Shown here in pieces: positions 11,352 to 22,480 of a DNA stretch of 64,000 nt (position 1 is its first letter; each line of letters starts with the position of its first letter). The notes under the pieces were generated by a model that was not told the DNA's origin, searched no databases, and saw nothing but the letters and a program-made list of their open reading frames with translations. The translations under genes and the position numbers were made by a program. The DNA comes from Lepus europaeus (Eukaryota; Chordata; Mammalia; Lagomorpha; Leporidae), in contig NC_084843.1 in assembly GCF_033115175.1 (NCBI RefSeq), positions 53,236,474-53,300,473 of the forward strand, written 5' to 3'.

Positions 11352-12428
11352 TTGTGGAGATACTTGTTGGGGTTGTTTTGTTTGGCTTATTTTTTCCCTG
11401 TGATGGCTTTTATCTTTGGACTATGCCTCTATGGCTTAGTGGAGTGTCCACTTTTTCAGTGAATACCCAGAGGCATGTGCTGGGTGTGGCCAGGGAGCTC
11501 TGTTCCATGCTCCAGGGTGAAGGTACTGTCCAAGGTGACATCCAAGTTGGGCTTTGTAAATCTCTTCTTTTCTTTTCTTTTTTTTTTTTTTTTAAATCAG
11601 AGTGGAAGTTTGTTCTGCTCAGTTGGCGTATTTTCACACTCCTCTCCTCTCCTCAAAAGAGACCTATGCCTGGGTGATAGCCCCAGTGGGTACAATTTAC
11701 ATCTGTGCTGCCACAAGAACCATACAAAGGATCCATGCAGTCCTCGGTGTGAGCACGGATCCCACAGAATGACCTTCACCAGGGAATCAGCGAACCCAGA
11801 ATGTGTGGAGCCTCCCACAGTGACTGCCCAAAGTCCCAGCTGCACCTTGCACCCTCTCATGCAGCCACAGTGTTTTCACAGTCCCAGCAGTCAAAGCTCC
11901 CACAGTCACAAGCACCCAGACCCCTGTCAATGCTCCCAACCAGACTCAGGTGTATCCTCTCAGCTGGTTGCTGGGTGTGCAGACAGGAACTAACATAGCT
12001 GTTAAGTATAGCCAAAATGGTGTCTGCCCTCTCTTGGCTAGTTAAAGGATGTGGGTACTGGGTGGTCAGGGAGACAGAAACATGCCTCCCCCCTTTTTGT
12101 CCTCTAGGTTGGCTGGTATTCTGTCCCCCACAAGTCTCCAAACTAGACTCACACCAGGTTCTTCCCACAGCTTTACCGCCAATGGCTTGGGATCACCTCA
12201 CTCTTCAAAGCTGGTGCTGAGGCCCTCGGCTGCAGGGGTCCTGAGCTGTGCATATCCACACCCTCCATGTAGGTCCACAGTGTCCCTATAATTTGAGCGG
12301 AGTTTCCTCTACCATTTTCTCCTAACTCTTCTCCGAAATTGCAGTCTTTCCACTTTTTTTTTTTTTAACTATCTTACCATAGATTAGAGCAATGTTCTCC
12401 CTCCCTATTCTGCCATATTGAAAACCCC

Positions 12429-12775
12429 GGCATAGAATGTTAAGCCAACACCTGTGATGCCAGCATCCCATATATGGCCAATTCCAGTCCCAGCTGCTCC
12501 ACTTCTGATCCAGCTCCCTACTAATGGCCTTGGAAAAGTAGTGGAAGATGGACCAAGTGTTTGGTTCCTGCCATCCATGTAGGAGATCCAGATGAAGCTT
12601 CTGGCTTCAGCCTGGCCCATCCCTTGACACTGTGGCCATCTGGGGAGTGAATCAGTGGATGGAAGTTATCTCTCTCTCTCTCTCTCTCCCTCTCTCTTCC
12701 TTCCTTCCCACACTCCCTCTCTCCCTTTTTCACTATAACTCTGACTTTCAAATAAATAAATAAATATTTTTTAAA
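12429..12775 (+). mobile_element. CSINE, right half of the SINE split by L1
   Basis: Continues the head found at 5905-5930 ('ggcatagaatgttaagccaacacctg') through body, a CT run (12668-12700) and an AAATAAATAAATAAA tail. It looks intermediate between forms A and B. Confidence 0.88.
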
Positions 12776-12779
12776 ATGG

Positions 12780-13500
12780 CTTTGGAAAGAGGCAGAGCTG
12801 AAACCACATAGGGTCTTACAGGCAAGAGTGAAAATTTAGGCTTTTATTCATATGCTAGAGGTTCGTAAAGGAGAGTAGCCAAGGTCATTATTTAGCTTTG
12901 CTAGTCATCATGACTGGAAAATGAGCTATGAGAGGGCAGCAGAAAGACCAGTTGAGACTATAGGTATTAGGAAAAAGAAACTGGCAGGTTGTCCTGGCAT
13001 AGCAGCAGCAGGGATGGAGAGAAATCAAGTGGCTCTGATAATAAGTTAGGGAAAAGAGTCACCGGGACTCGGTAATGGATTGGAATTGAAGAGGATGAGA
13101 GAAGGAATGATGAAGGAGGACCACCAGTAGTATTGACCTAAGCAGCTGGGTGGCTGCAGCTGCTGTTTGCTACTGTGATAAGTCAGAGAGGACAAGTTTT
13201 TGATTGTTTGCTTTAGTGAAGTTCTGAAATGTCCTATTTGAGATGCCTTTAAGTCACTCAGGTCCTCAAATAGGCATATAGGCCATCGAGAGTTCAGAGA
13301 GGGGAGAGCAGAAAAGTCTGAGTTTCGAGTTTGGGTGCTACTTGGATGTTGATGGATTTAACACCAGCCTGCTGAGAGTGCCTAGGGAGAAAGTATGCCT
13401 GGAGCAGAAGCAGGAGCCCCAGCATAGAGACCTGGGGCACAATACCTCTTACACAGTAAATAGGGGTAGAAAGAGGGAGTCAGGAGAGAAACCCAGACAG
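12780..13500 (+). repeat. Old interspersed repeat, family not assigned
   Basis: Phrases such as 'ggtaatggattggaattg', 'cttggatgttgatgg' and 'agagacctggggcac' resemble a widespread ancient mammalian repeat. Related wording recurs at about 18480-18690 and 21140-21480. I cannot name the family from sequence alone. Confidence 0.4.
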
Positions 13501-13817
13501 GTACCCTCACAGAAATGGAATCTGATGGTTATACCATTTGGGACAAGTCTGTTTTAACTAAAATGTTCAGAGTTTTGAAAGCAAAGTTAGGTACAAAGTG
13601 AAAATGTATTCAAAATGAGAAAAAATCACATAATAGTTTTTTTCCTTCATATTTTGCCTCTGTATGGATTTATTCATAAGACCATAGCTTTGTTATATAA
13701 TTGTTTATGGTACAAATTGAAAGAAAATTCAATATTAGCTCTCACATTGTTAGTGGAAATTTGATTATTTTATTAGTGATAATTTACAAAATCCCTTTCA
13801 GCTCCACACATCATAAT

Positions 13818-14135
13818 TTTTTAAATTTTACTTCTTTATTTAAAAGGCAGAGGCACATAGACAGAATCCTATCTGCTGCTGGTTCAGTCCCGAAATATCT
13901 GCAGTGGCCGCAGCTGTGCCAGGGCCAACGTCAGGAGTTGGGAACCCAGTCCAGGTCTCCCACAAAGGTGGCAAGGATTCAATTATTTGGGCCTTCACCT
14001 GCTGCTTTCTGGGATATGCACTGGCAGGAAGTTAGAATTGGGAGCCATAGTCAGGTATCAAACTCAGGTGCTTCAATATGGGACACGAAAGTCCTAACTG
14101 GTGTCTTAATAGCTAGATCAAATGCCCACTCCGAG
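13818..14135 (-). mobile_element. CSINE-related SINE, diverged form A
   Basis: Antisense order is kept (tail, 'ctgctgctggttcagtcccgaa', 'aaggtggcaaggattc', head) but with low identity. It is among the oldest copies in the window. Confidence 0.7.
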
Positions 14136-14756
14136 TATAATTTTTAATACCATGTACATTTTTAGGAATGATATCAAATTTGATAAATCTCCATCAGGTG
14201 TGTTTTGCAAGCCATACAATATTTTGGTATTTTAAAGTTTCTTCTGCAGTACTGTCTTAAATGCTTTATGAGCTGACAACGCTCATTAACCAGTTGTCAT
14301 CAATGTCCTCGTTGTAGTATCAGATTGGTTTTGTTAGTTTCATCAACGTCAGTTTTTCACATAAATTAGCAAGAAATTTACATCTTTTCCAATGTGTTTA
14401 TCTGACTTGCTTCTCTTTATTGGTGACATTTTCAAGCAAACCAAATATTTACTCATTACCTCTATTCAAAATACATCTGTTTCTCTTAATGTGCCTGTTT
14501 TTGTTACAATTTGTCTCTCAATAGCAGAATAATTTCTCTCTCATTTTGTTTTAGATTCCACTGTCTTGTCTTCTGAATTTCTTTCCATTTTTTATATAAC
14601 TAAATTTGAAGTGATATAAGAAAGTATCATTTATGTAAGAACAAATCAGAAATCTGTAATTTATTCATTCTATTGAAATATTCTAAAACATTCTTCCCAA
14701 TAGCAATTAAAATAGTATAACTAACTTCACCAACTTCTAAAAAAATAGAATCTAAA
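14136..14756. other. No recognisable gene; AT-rich unassigned sequence
   Basis: No coding signature or recognisable repeat; many short A/T runs. Confidence 0.45.
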
Positions 14757-15033
14757 AAAGTTTTAAATTTATTTACTTGAGATGCAGAGGGACTGAGACA
14801 GAGCTCCTACCCACTGGTTCAGTCCCCAGATGTCTACAATGGCCCCGGGTTGGGACAGAAGACAGGAGCTGGGAACTCAATCTGTCTCCCACAGGGGTGT
14901 CAGGAACCCAATCAGCCACCACTACCACCTCCCAGAGTCTGGGGCCAGAGCTGGGAACTAAACCCAGGTACTCTGATGTGGGATGTGGGTGTGTCAACTG
15001 GCATCCTAACCACCAAGTGAAATGTCTGCCCCA
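14757..15033 (-). mobile_element. CSINE-related SINE, diverged form A
   Basis: The phrases 'ctcctacccactggttcagtccccagatgtctacaatggcccc' and 'aactggcatcctaaccaccaagtg' share their wording with the copy at 16838-17092, so these two probably belong to one old subfamily. Confidence 0.72.
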
Positions 15034-15394
15034 ACATGATGTTACTTCAATGAAATGTTGTAGGATAGGAGCCAGGGAAGTGGCTGGAAGCTACAAAGGA
15101 CAGATAGGGTGAAGAGAAGGAAGCTTAAGGATGTGCTGTCTAAGGTGTGTTTACATTCTAACCTAGTAGAGAGAAACACAGTAATGAGGCTAGAGAGAAG
15201 GGGTCAATTACAGGAGCCAAATGCCCAAAGGGAGAGAAAAGACTACGGGAACCCCCAAGGAAGAGCTGACTGTTGACCTCAACAAGGAGAACAATATTGT
15301 CATAATCTCTGAATCAGAGTGGAGAGGCCTGAGTCAGAATACATACTAGGGGGTGGAGTCTGGTTATTCCGTTTGCCTTTCTCTTTTATTTTTT

Positions 15395-15732
15395 AAAATA
15401 GAATTTTAAAAATATTTATTTATTTATTTATTTGAGAGGCATAGTTGCAGACAGAGGGAGAGACAGAGAGATAACTTCCATCCACTGGTTCACTCCCCAA
15501 ATGACCGCAATGGCCAGAGCTCAGCTGATCTGAAGCTAGGAGCCAGGAGCTTCTTCCAGGTTTCTCACATGGGTGCAGGGGCCCAAGCACGTGGGCCATC
15601 TTCTACTGCTTTCCCAGGCCACAAAAGGGAGCTGGATTGGAAGTGGAGCAGCTGGAACTCAAACTGGCACCCATATGGGATGCCGGCGCCACAGGTGTGG
15701 ATGCTTAGCCTATTACACCTTGGCTCCAGCCC
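15395..15732 (-). mobile_element. CSINE, form B
   Basis: Long (ATTT)n tail at 15410-15434, then body to 'ttggctccagccc'. Confidence 0.9.
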
Positions 15733-15737
15733 ATGTT

Positions 15738-16052
15738 TTTCTTTTTTACATTTTTATTTACTTTTTATATTTTATTTGAAAGGCAGAGAGAGACAGAAAC
15801 CAAGATCTTTGATGCACAGATTCACTGTCCAAATGCCCATATCAGCTAGGGCTAGGCCAAGCCAAAGTAGGAGCCAGTTTCCCACATGAGTGGCAAAGAT
15901 CCAAGTACTTGAGCCATCAGCAGCAGCCTCTCAGCATGTTCATTAGGAAGAAAGTGGACAGAAGTAGAGAAGCCAGGCCTCAAACCTGTCACTCTGATAT
16001 GGGACGCAGTCAGACCAGTGGCAGCTTAACTACTGCACCAAATATCTGCTCC
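15738..16052 (-). mobile_element. CSINE, diverged form A
   Basis: Antisense copy with 'aatgcccatatcagctagggctaggcc' and 'cttgagccatcagcagcagcctc'. It is adjacent to the previous copy. Confidence 0.75.
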
Positions 16053-16061
16053 CTGTTTGTT

Positions 16062-16358
16062 TCTCAAGAGGCAGAGAGACAGAGACAGAGACAGGAATAT
16101 ATAGAGAGAGACAGAGAGAGATAGAGACAGAGAGAGAGACAGAGATAGACAGAGACAGGATTAGAGACAGAGACAGGAATATATAGAGAGACAGAGAAAG
16201 AGATAGAGACAGAGAGATAGAGACAGAGATAGACAGAGACAGGAATAGAGACAGAGAGAGAGAGACAGAGATAGAGATAGAGACAGAGATAGAGATAGAC
16301 AGAGACAGAGAGATAGAGACAGAGATATACAGATACAGAGATAGAGACAGAGACAGAG
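16062..16358. repeat. (GAGACAGAGATA)n microsatellite, left part
   Basis: Imperfect GAGACA/GAGATA hexamer array with higher-order repeats containing 'ggaatatatagagag' (16094 and 16171). It resumes at 16728. Confidence 0.9.
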
Positions 16359-16613
16359 GGCCAGCACTGTGGCAGAGCAGATAAAGCTGCCACTTGCAGT
16401 GCCAGAATCCCACAGGGGCGCCAGTTCAAGTCCCAGCTGCTCCACTTCTGATCCAGCTCTCTGCTATGGCCTGGGAAAGCAGAAGAAGATGGCCCAAGTC
16501 CTTGGACCCCTGCACCCGCATGGAAGACCTGGAAGAAGCTCCTGGCTCCTGGCTTTGGATCGGAGCAGCTCCAAACATTGCAGCCAACTGGGGAGTGAAC
16601 CAGTGGATGGAAG

Positions 16614-16670
<57 letters not shown>

Positions 16671-16727
16671 TCCTTCTCTTATCTGTGTAACTCTGACTTT
16701 CAAATAAATAAATAAATCTTTAAAAAA
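16359..16727 (+). mobile_element. CSINE, form B, inserted in the microsatellite
   Basis: Complete copy with a pure (CT)n run at 16618-16664 and a long A-rich tail. The flanking AGAGACAGAG on both sides is compatible with a TSD, but the repeat makes this ambiguous. Confidence 0.92.
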
Positions 16728-16838
16728 AATAGAGACAGAGCTAGAGATAGAAACAGAGATAGAGGTAGAGATAGAGACAGAAATAGATAGAGATAGAGGC
16801 AGAGACAGACAGAGACAAGAGAGAGAGAGACAGAGAGA
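16728..16838. repeat. (GAGACAGAGATA)n microsatellite, right part
   Basis: Continuation of the array after the inserted SINE, running into the SINE body at about 16838. Confidence 0.88.
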
Positions 16839-17092
16839 GCTCCTGTCTGCTTGTTCAGTCCCCAGATTCCTATAATGGCCCATGCTGGACCAGGTTGAAG
16901 CTGGGAACTGGAAACTCAATCCTGGTCCTACATGGGTGGCAGAAAATCATTCCTTGGGCCATTGCTGCTACTTCCCAGGTTCTGCATTGGTGAGCAGCTG
17001 GAGTCAGAAGCCAGGCACTAGACCCAGGTGTTCTGATATGAGATGCGGGCCTTTAACTGGCATTTGAACTACCAAGTCAAATGCCCATCCTT

Positions 17093-17707
17093 GGAGTCTG
17101 GTTTAAGACAAGTCTTTCAATATGGGGTAGGCAGACGGTTGGTTAGGATTAGGTGAGGATCAGGATATAGTACCATAGGCTCTGTGGACACAGAGAAGGA
17201 AGGTAGAGAACACACAGCTTCATGTATGTTGGTAGATTTGGTCAAAGGAAGAGAAGGCAACTCCCAAACCATCAACTCTATTTTCTTTTATTTTCCTGGT
17301 TACATTTGAAGCAAAATCACCTTTCAGAGGGGGCTGAATGGTATGCAGGAGGTCTGAAGAAGGGATAGTTACCTTTCATGACCAGGCCAATATGTGGAAC
17401 TATATCACATGTGTTCTTCTGTGAATGTGACTGTTCCTTTACTCAACTTTCATTGAGATTCATTCACGATGATATATGTGGCTGCTATTCTTTTTCATTG
17501 TTGTATAGCATTCCACTGCCTGTATATTTCAATGTGACCATTTTTCTCAGTTCCTGCTGAGAAATCCAGCTGCACCTAAAGCCAAGTTTATTTGGGGTGG
17601 GGTTAATTATAGCCAAAAGCCAAGTCATCATTACCACTACTACCATCATCATCTATGTCATAATTATCAGTTAAAACAAATAAGGAATTAGAATGTCAGA
17701 ATATGTG
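17093..17707. other. No gene; includes a probable old L1M fragment at 17375-17560
   Basis: The segment 'atcacatgtgttcttctgtgaatgtgac ... cattgttgtatagcattccactg' resembles the L1M 3' region seen at 29830-30160. The rest is unassigned. Confidence 0.5.
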
Positions 17708-18050
17708 AGGGGCAGCCATTTGTGCAGCAGTTAAGACATCACTTGGGATGCTCGATCTTGTAGCAGAGTACATGGGTTCAAGTCCTGGATCCTCTTCCAA
17801 TTCTAGTTTCTAATGCACACCTGTGATAGTTCAAGTATCTGGGTCCCTGCCACCATGTGGGAGTCCCAGATTAAATGTCAGGCACCTGGCTTCAGCCTGG
17901 ACTAATTAAGGCTATTGCAGGCATTTAGGAAGAAAACCAATAAACAATCTCTCTCTCTCTTTCTCCCCTCCCTCCCCTCCCTCCTCTCCCTCTCTCCCTC
18001 CCTCCCTCATTGCATTTCAAATAAATAAAATAGAAATATGCATTTTTAAA
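17708..18050 (+). mobile_element. CSINE, form A
   Basis: Old-form body followed by a long CT/CCCT pyrimidine run (17949-18008) and 'caaataaataaaatag'. Confidence 0.82.
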
Positions 18051-18231
18051 GTTGAGAAGCTATTTAATAGAACTGATGAAGAGTCATGAATTAAAGAAGG
18101 CATCTTTGAGAAAAATTATAGAAATAGAATCTTTAGACTGATAATTTAGGATGGGGCGTATTTTGGAGGTAAGAAAAAGGAAGGGTCAGAAATGAGAGAA
18201 TGCTAGCATCATTGATTGACGTAGAAAAGCC

Positions 18232-18470
18232 AGGGTGGGTGGCAGAGCCTGAATCCCATAGCAGAGTGCCTGGTTCATGTTCTGATCCAGCTTCCTTGGA
18301 GGCAGCAGGTGATGGTCCTTTCCACCCCCATGGGAGATCCAGACCATGTTTCTGGCTCCTGGATTTGGCCTGATACACCTCTGGTTGTCGCAGGCATTTG
18401 GGGAGAAAAACAGCAAGTGGAAGATCTCTGTCTCTGTCTTTCATATAAAATGAAAAAACAAGAAATATTA
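18232..18470 (+). mobile_element. CSINE, form A, 5' truncated
   Basis: Starts around 'gcagagcctgaatcccatagc'; body phrases 'ggaggcagcaggtgatggtcc' and 'gcaggcatttggggag' are present and the tail is 'aaaatgaaaaaac'. Confidence 0.75.
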
Positions 18471-18905
18471 AACAGGAACGTTAAAGCCAGCGTTGACCAG
18501 TGATGTGGGGTTTGAAGTACCTGTGGAATACCCAGGGGATGGTAGGTCGGAAACTAGGGAGAAGACAAATTTAGTTATAGTGTATGAAATGGTGACCATC
18601 AAAGTTTGAAGTTCAGTACACTGACTAAAGGGGGTGGACAGTAGAAGGTTCGAAGCCAGTCTTGGGACATGCCAATATAACACATCTCAGCAGCTCTTTC
18701 CCAGCAGAACAAAGCCCAGAGCTCCCTCAGGTGCATCTGGGAGTTCCTAAAAACCACTACTTCAGTCTTTCTTTGCTAGGCACTGTTACTACCTCCGCAT
18801 CAAGCGGACCTGTGGTGGGCAATAGGCTGTTTGGATGGGTCCTATTCCCGGGATGCTGTCATGACTGCAACATCTGATGGGAAGCTAGAAATGACGGCCC
18901 ACCTC

Positions 18906-19250
18906 TGATTATGGGTTGAATTTCATTGTCCCCCACCCCGCCAAATTCCTATGTTGAAGTCCAAACCATAGTACCTTAGAATATGAATTTATTTAGAGGT
19001 AGACCACTAATTAGGTAAGGAAGCAGGTGAGCATTATGGTACAGGGGTTAAGCTGCCACTTGGGATGCCCTCGTTCCATATTGGAGCACTGGTTCAAGTC
19101 CTGGCTATGAATGCTTCCTGGGATGCAGTAGTTAATGGCTCAATCACTTGGGCCCCTGCCACCCACATGGGATGGAGTTCCTGACTCCTGGCTTTGGCCT
19201 AGCCCAGTCCTGGCTATTGTAGGCCTTTGGGGAGTGAACCAGTAGATGGA

Positions 19251-19291
<41 letters not shown>

Positions 19292-19645
19292 CCTCTCCTA
19301 CTCCTTCTCCCTCTCCCTCTCCCTCTCCCTCTTCCTCCCCACCCCTTACTTTGCCTTTCAACCAGATGAAAATAAGTAGATATTTTTAAAAAAAGGTAAG
19401 AAAGGTAAAATGAGGCCATAAAGACAGACCATAATCCAAAATGACAGGACATTTGAAAGTGTGTTCAGAATGGAGACCATGTGGTGACACAGGGAGAAGA
19501 TGGCCCTCTACAAGCCAGGGGGAAAGGCCTCGGGGGAAAAAAAAAAAAAACCCTGCCAACAGTTTTAGGCTTCAGAATTCTGAGAAAATCAATTTCTGTG
19601 GTTTAAGTCACCCAGCTCCTGGTACTGTTCCAACAGCCCTAGCAA
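18906..19645 (+). mobile_element. MLT1-like LTR (ERVL-MaLR), interrupted by a CSINE
   Basis: The left part has 'gttgaatttcattgtcccccacc...ttcctatgttgaagtcc'; the right part has 'acacagggagaagatggcc', 'aatttctgtggtttaagtcaccc' and 'acagccctagcaaatgaata', all diagnostic of MLT1 LTRs. It is a solo LTR with no internal coding region, and old. Confidence 0.75.
19023..19397 (+). mobile_element. CSINE, form A, inside the MLT1-like LTR
   Basis: Complete copy with a (CT)n/(CCCTCT)n run at 19254-19342. Confidence 0.85.
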
Positions 19646-20675
19646 ATGAATACATTCTTGGGCTGGCTAGGGTCCAATGCGAACCAGGTCAGTGGCCCTT
19701 CCTAATAACAGATGCCAGGCCACTGACTACCAAGTCTTGCTATTCCTAAGTTGGTCATACGTGGATTCTCAGGAGATTACTCAGTCCCCCAAGCACAGAA
19801 CTGGGTGATGAGTCCATCCTATAAGGTCCTCAGACATGCTAGGATGTAAATAGTAAGCTTAAACTGCAATTACATTTATGGGGCAGGAGAGGGAATTTGT
19901 GATAGAAAGCAGCAACCAGAAACAGAGGAAAGGAAAAGATATCTTAAATTTGCTTTATTTGTAAACATTATACATATACACATGCATACTATTTTTGGAA
20001 AGCTGAAGTAGATATTTTAATATCACATAATGTGGAATTCATGACAAAGATAATAAGATGAGGAAAGAAGAGTCTATTATTATGCAATTATATAATATGT
20101 AAGTATAATGTTAGATATAATAGGGATATAATTCAGTAATGACAACATTCATAAATATCTATACCAAATAATATGGTATCCACACATTTTTTGCTGCTCT
20201 CTCTCCACACACACACACACACACACACACGGTACACCTGGTACTATGCATCTCTTCACCTGATGTTCATCTGCGTCCTTCATAACAAACTGGTACTTAA
20301 GTGTAGGGTTCCCTGAGTTTTGTGAGCTATTCTAGCAAACTATGGAACACTGGGGAGGGACACATCTGTGACTTGTGATTGGTGTCTGAACAGGGGCAAG
20401 CTTGTGGGACTGAGCCTTTAACCTGTGTATCTGATGGGGTGACAGTATCAGAACAGAATTGTATTATAGGACACTCAGTTGAAGTCTGCTGAAGAACTTC
20501 TTGGGACATGGAGGGAAACCCTCACATATGTATATGGATACAGAAGTTGAGTGTGATTAGAGAGGAAAAACAGTGTGGTTTTTCCCTTTACAATATGCTA
20601 GCTACTAGCTATGTCCTAGAGCTATAGTGGTGAACCCAAAAGATGAATATTTGCACCCAGTCTAAAATGAGACAT
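19646..20675. other. No recognisable gene; contains a (CA)n run
   Basis: AT-rich unassigned sequence. A dinucleotide (CA)13 run lies at about 20205-20230 and is likely to vary in length. Confidence 0.5.
20205..20230. repeat. (CA)13 microsatellite
   Basis: Uninterrupted CA dinucleotides. Confidence 0.95.
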
Positions 20676-21120
20676 GGGGCAGATGTTTGGCCTAGCTGTT
20701 AAGACAGCATTTGGCGGTTGATGGTATTGTGTAACAGGTTAAGCACCATTTGGGACACCCCCATTCCATGTCCGAGTGCCTGGGATTATGTCCTGCCTTG
20801 ACTTCCTAGCCAGCTTCCTGCTAATGCACACTCTGGAATAAGCAGATGATGGCTCAAGGACTTGGGTCCCTCTCACCCATGTGGAAGACCCAGATGGAGT
20901 TCCTGGCTCCTGACCTCAGCCTGGCCCAGCCTTGGCTGTTGTGGCCACTTGGGGAGTGAACCAGAGGATAAAAGATATCTCTCTGCTTTTCAGAAAAAAA
21001 AAAAAGAAAAAAAACTTTAAAAAAAAAATAAAGACACTAGTTGGGGTACCTGAGTCCCATATTAGAATGCATGGGTTCAATGCCCAGCTCTAGCTTCTAA
21101 TTTTTGGCTTTCTGTTTTAT
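20676..21120 (+). mobile_element. CSINE, form A, split by another CSINE
   Basis: The head (ggggcagatgtttggcctagctgttaagacag) is at 20676-20712; the continuation (agttggggtacctgagtccc...) is at about 21040-21120, truncated at its 3' end. The repeated AAGACA...TTGG at the two junctions is the TSD. Confidence 0.8.
20713..21033 (+). mobile_element. CSINE, form A, inner copy
   Basis: Complete body with 'cagatgatggctcaagg' and an A-rich tail (20994-21030), inserted within the head of the copy that begins at 20676. Confidence 0.85.
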
Positions 21121-21139
21121 CCCACAGCAAGGGGATAAA

Positions 21140-21480
21140 ATGATGTAAGCAAGAGAGTGGTGTAACCAGTTATGCATTGATCAATTTGGCTGTCATGTGA
21201 AGAGCACACTAGAAAGAAGAGAAATTAGGAGGCTGTTGTAGTAAAATAGGTAAGATGGTAGTGGGAACAAGAAAAAGCATACGGACTCAAGATCTCTCCA
21301 GATCCTAGAATTGACTGGACTTACTATCAGACTGGGAAAAAGGAATCAGTTGAGGGTGATGCTAAGGTTTCTGAGTTTGAGCATATGGTAGGAGTTGGTG
21401 CCACGCCCTGAGCAAGTGAGCAAGGAAGCAGATGGGGAGGGGAGGGAGGATGGAAAGCGTGGCTGTCAGGGTATTGAGTG
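21140..21480 (+). repeat. Old interspersed repeat, family not assigned
   Basis: 'aggaggctgttgtag', 'tgatgctaaggtttctgagtttg' and similar phrases resemble the repeat at 12780-13500. Confidence 0.35.
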
Positions 21481-21701
21481 CTACATGTGAGTCACACAAA
21501 TAAGGATTCACAGCCTTATCAGCTGATGATTTCAATCCCTGTTTTAGAGATAAAAAGCAAAAACAACAACTGAAGTTTCAAGAAATTCAGTGAAGTCAGA
21601 ACCATATCCAGGTTTACCTGACTCCACAGAATTTTGCCAAAATTCCGAGTCAAATGTATTTTAGAATTCAGAATTTCCTAGATTTTCATACAGCTATGAG
21701 G

Positions 21702-21835
21702 GGTCTTCAGCAAGATTGTGGAAAATGTGTGTCATGAAAAAACAATGCACAGATTTAAAAAAAAAATTGCACCACAATGAACGTATCTTTTATTTCCCTT
21801 TTTTCATGAACTTTTTGAAGTACCTTTGTGTTATG
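21702..21835. mobile_element. Short palindromic MITE-like element
   Basis: The left end (ggggtcttcagcaagattgtggaaaatg) is roughly complementary to the right end (tttttcatgaactttttgaagtacc). The core contains 'attgcaccacaatgaac'. A related element occurs at 61885-62040. The form suggests a small mariner-type non-autonomous DNA transposon; the family is not assigned. Confidence 0.5.
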
Positions 21836-21906
21836 TAGTGCCTATACAATTAACACAGGGATAAAGGCACTATTGATATGAGAGAACTAAGCAGGGAGAA
21901 CTTTAG

Positions 21907-22283
21907 CCAGAAGCCAAAGGGGCCACTCCCACACGCACCAATTCCCTTTATGGGACGGGGTTAGTTAGGAAGAAATGAGCCGGGAGATTTTCCCACAATG
22001 TCTGTGTCTGCAGTCCTGTGCTATAACTCACGCTCTTGCATGTCAATCCAGTGTGCTCTGTTTCCCTTAATGCACCCATTTCTTATCCAGCACTGAGAGG
22101 GAGGAGAAGTCATAATGAACGTGTGGAAGTTAAACTCCACGTGGAGACACACAAAACTTGCAGGAAACCTCATGCACACTAAACCCATTGCAAATTCCAC
22201 CTTGTGTGTGTATTCAATTAGAACACAGCTCCCATCCCATAAAGGGAACTGGTGCGTGTGGGAGCGGCCCCTTTGGCTTCTGG
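21907..22283. repeat. Inverted repeat, 53-bp arms, 271-bp spacer
   Basis: 21907-21959 and 22231-22283 are reverse complements with about three mismatches, all transitions (a CCAGAAGCCAAAGGGGCC block at one end, CCCTTTATGGGA at the other). The spacer matches no SINE or L1 that I know. Confidence 0.85.
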
Positions 22284-22480
22284 CCCTTCTCTTGCACTCT
22301 CCCACGCTTCCTCTCCTTGTAGGCAGCTCTCTGGCCCTCTCCTAGCAGATATCTCTTGGTTGGGCTGCCCACAGCCACACGTGGATGTATTCTCACTCTA
22401 TCTCTTTAAACAAATTCTGCTGTCATTCGTGCCCCTCACTTATGCCTTCCCTTTTAATTCTTAACCTCATGCTAGGGCAT
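22284..22480 (+). mobile_element. Possible LTR 3' portion (tentative)
   Basis: CT-rich sequence with 'gcagctctctggccctctcctagcag' and 'ctctatctctttaaacaaattctgctg' is reminiscent of the R-U5 part of ERV LTRs. I cannot assign a family and see no internal region. Confidence 0.3.

Larger units (their letters stand above)
5931..12428 (-). mobile_element. Nearly full-length L1, antisense
   Basis: Read on the minus strand: 5' UTR (about 12428-11352), ORF1 remnant (11351 to about 10365), ORF2 remnant (about 10320-6530) and 3' UTR (about 6530-5931). GGCATA at 5920-5925 and 12429-12434 marks the probable TSD, which lies inside a CSINE. Many frameshifts and stops show that it is dead. It is interrupted by a CSINE at 6916-7249. 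Confidence 0.9.
16054..17092 (-). mobile_element. CSINE, form A, with massively expanded internal tract
   Basis: The left edge 'ctcaagaggcagagagacagag' is the normal tail-proximal part of an antisense CSINE, and 16838-17092 is the body. Between them the usual short GA-rich tract has grown to several hundred bases and is interrupted by a second SINE. Confidence 0.7.

Noticed and set aside
12660..12720. CRISPR-like or clustered repeats (CT-rich runs here and elsewhere)
   Set aside because: These are simple CT tracts of SINEs, with no unique spacers.
16030..16445. Long minus-strand frames rich in Ser-Leu-Ser-Val
   Set aside because: They are translations of the GAGACA microsatellite and SINE CT tracts, not genes.
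22284..22480. A confident endogenous retrovirus LTR
   Set aside because: The similarity is to general R-U5 style only; no TG...CA ends, primer site or internal region could be shown, so it is kept as a low-confidence feature.
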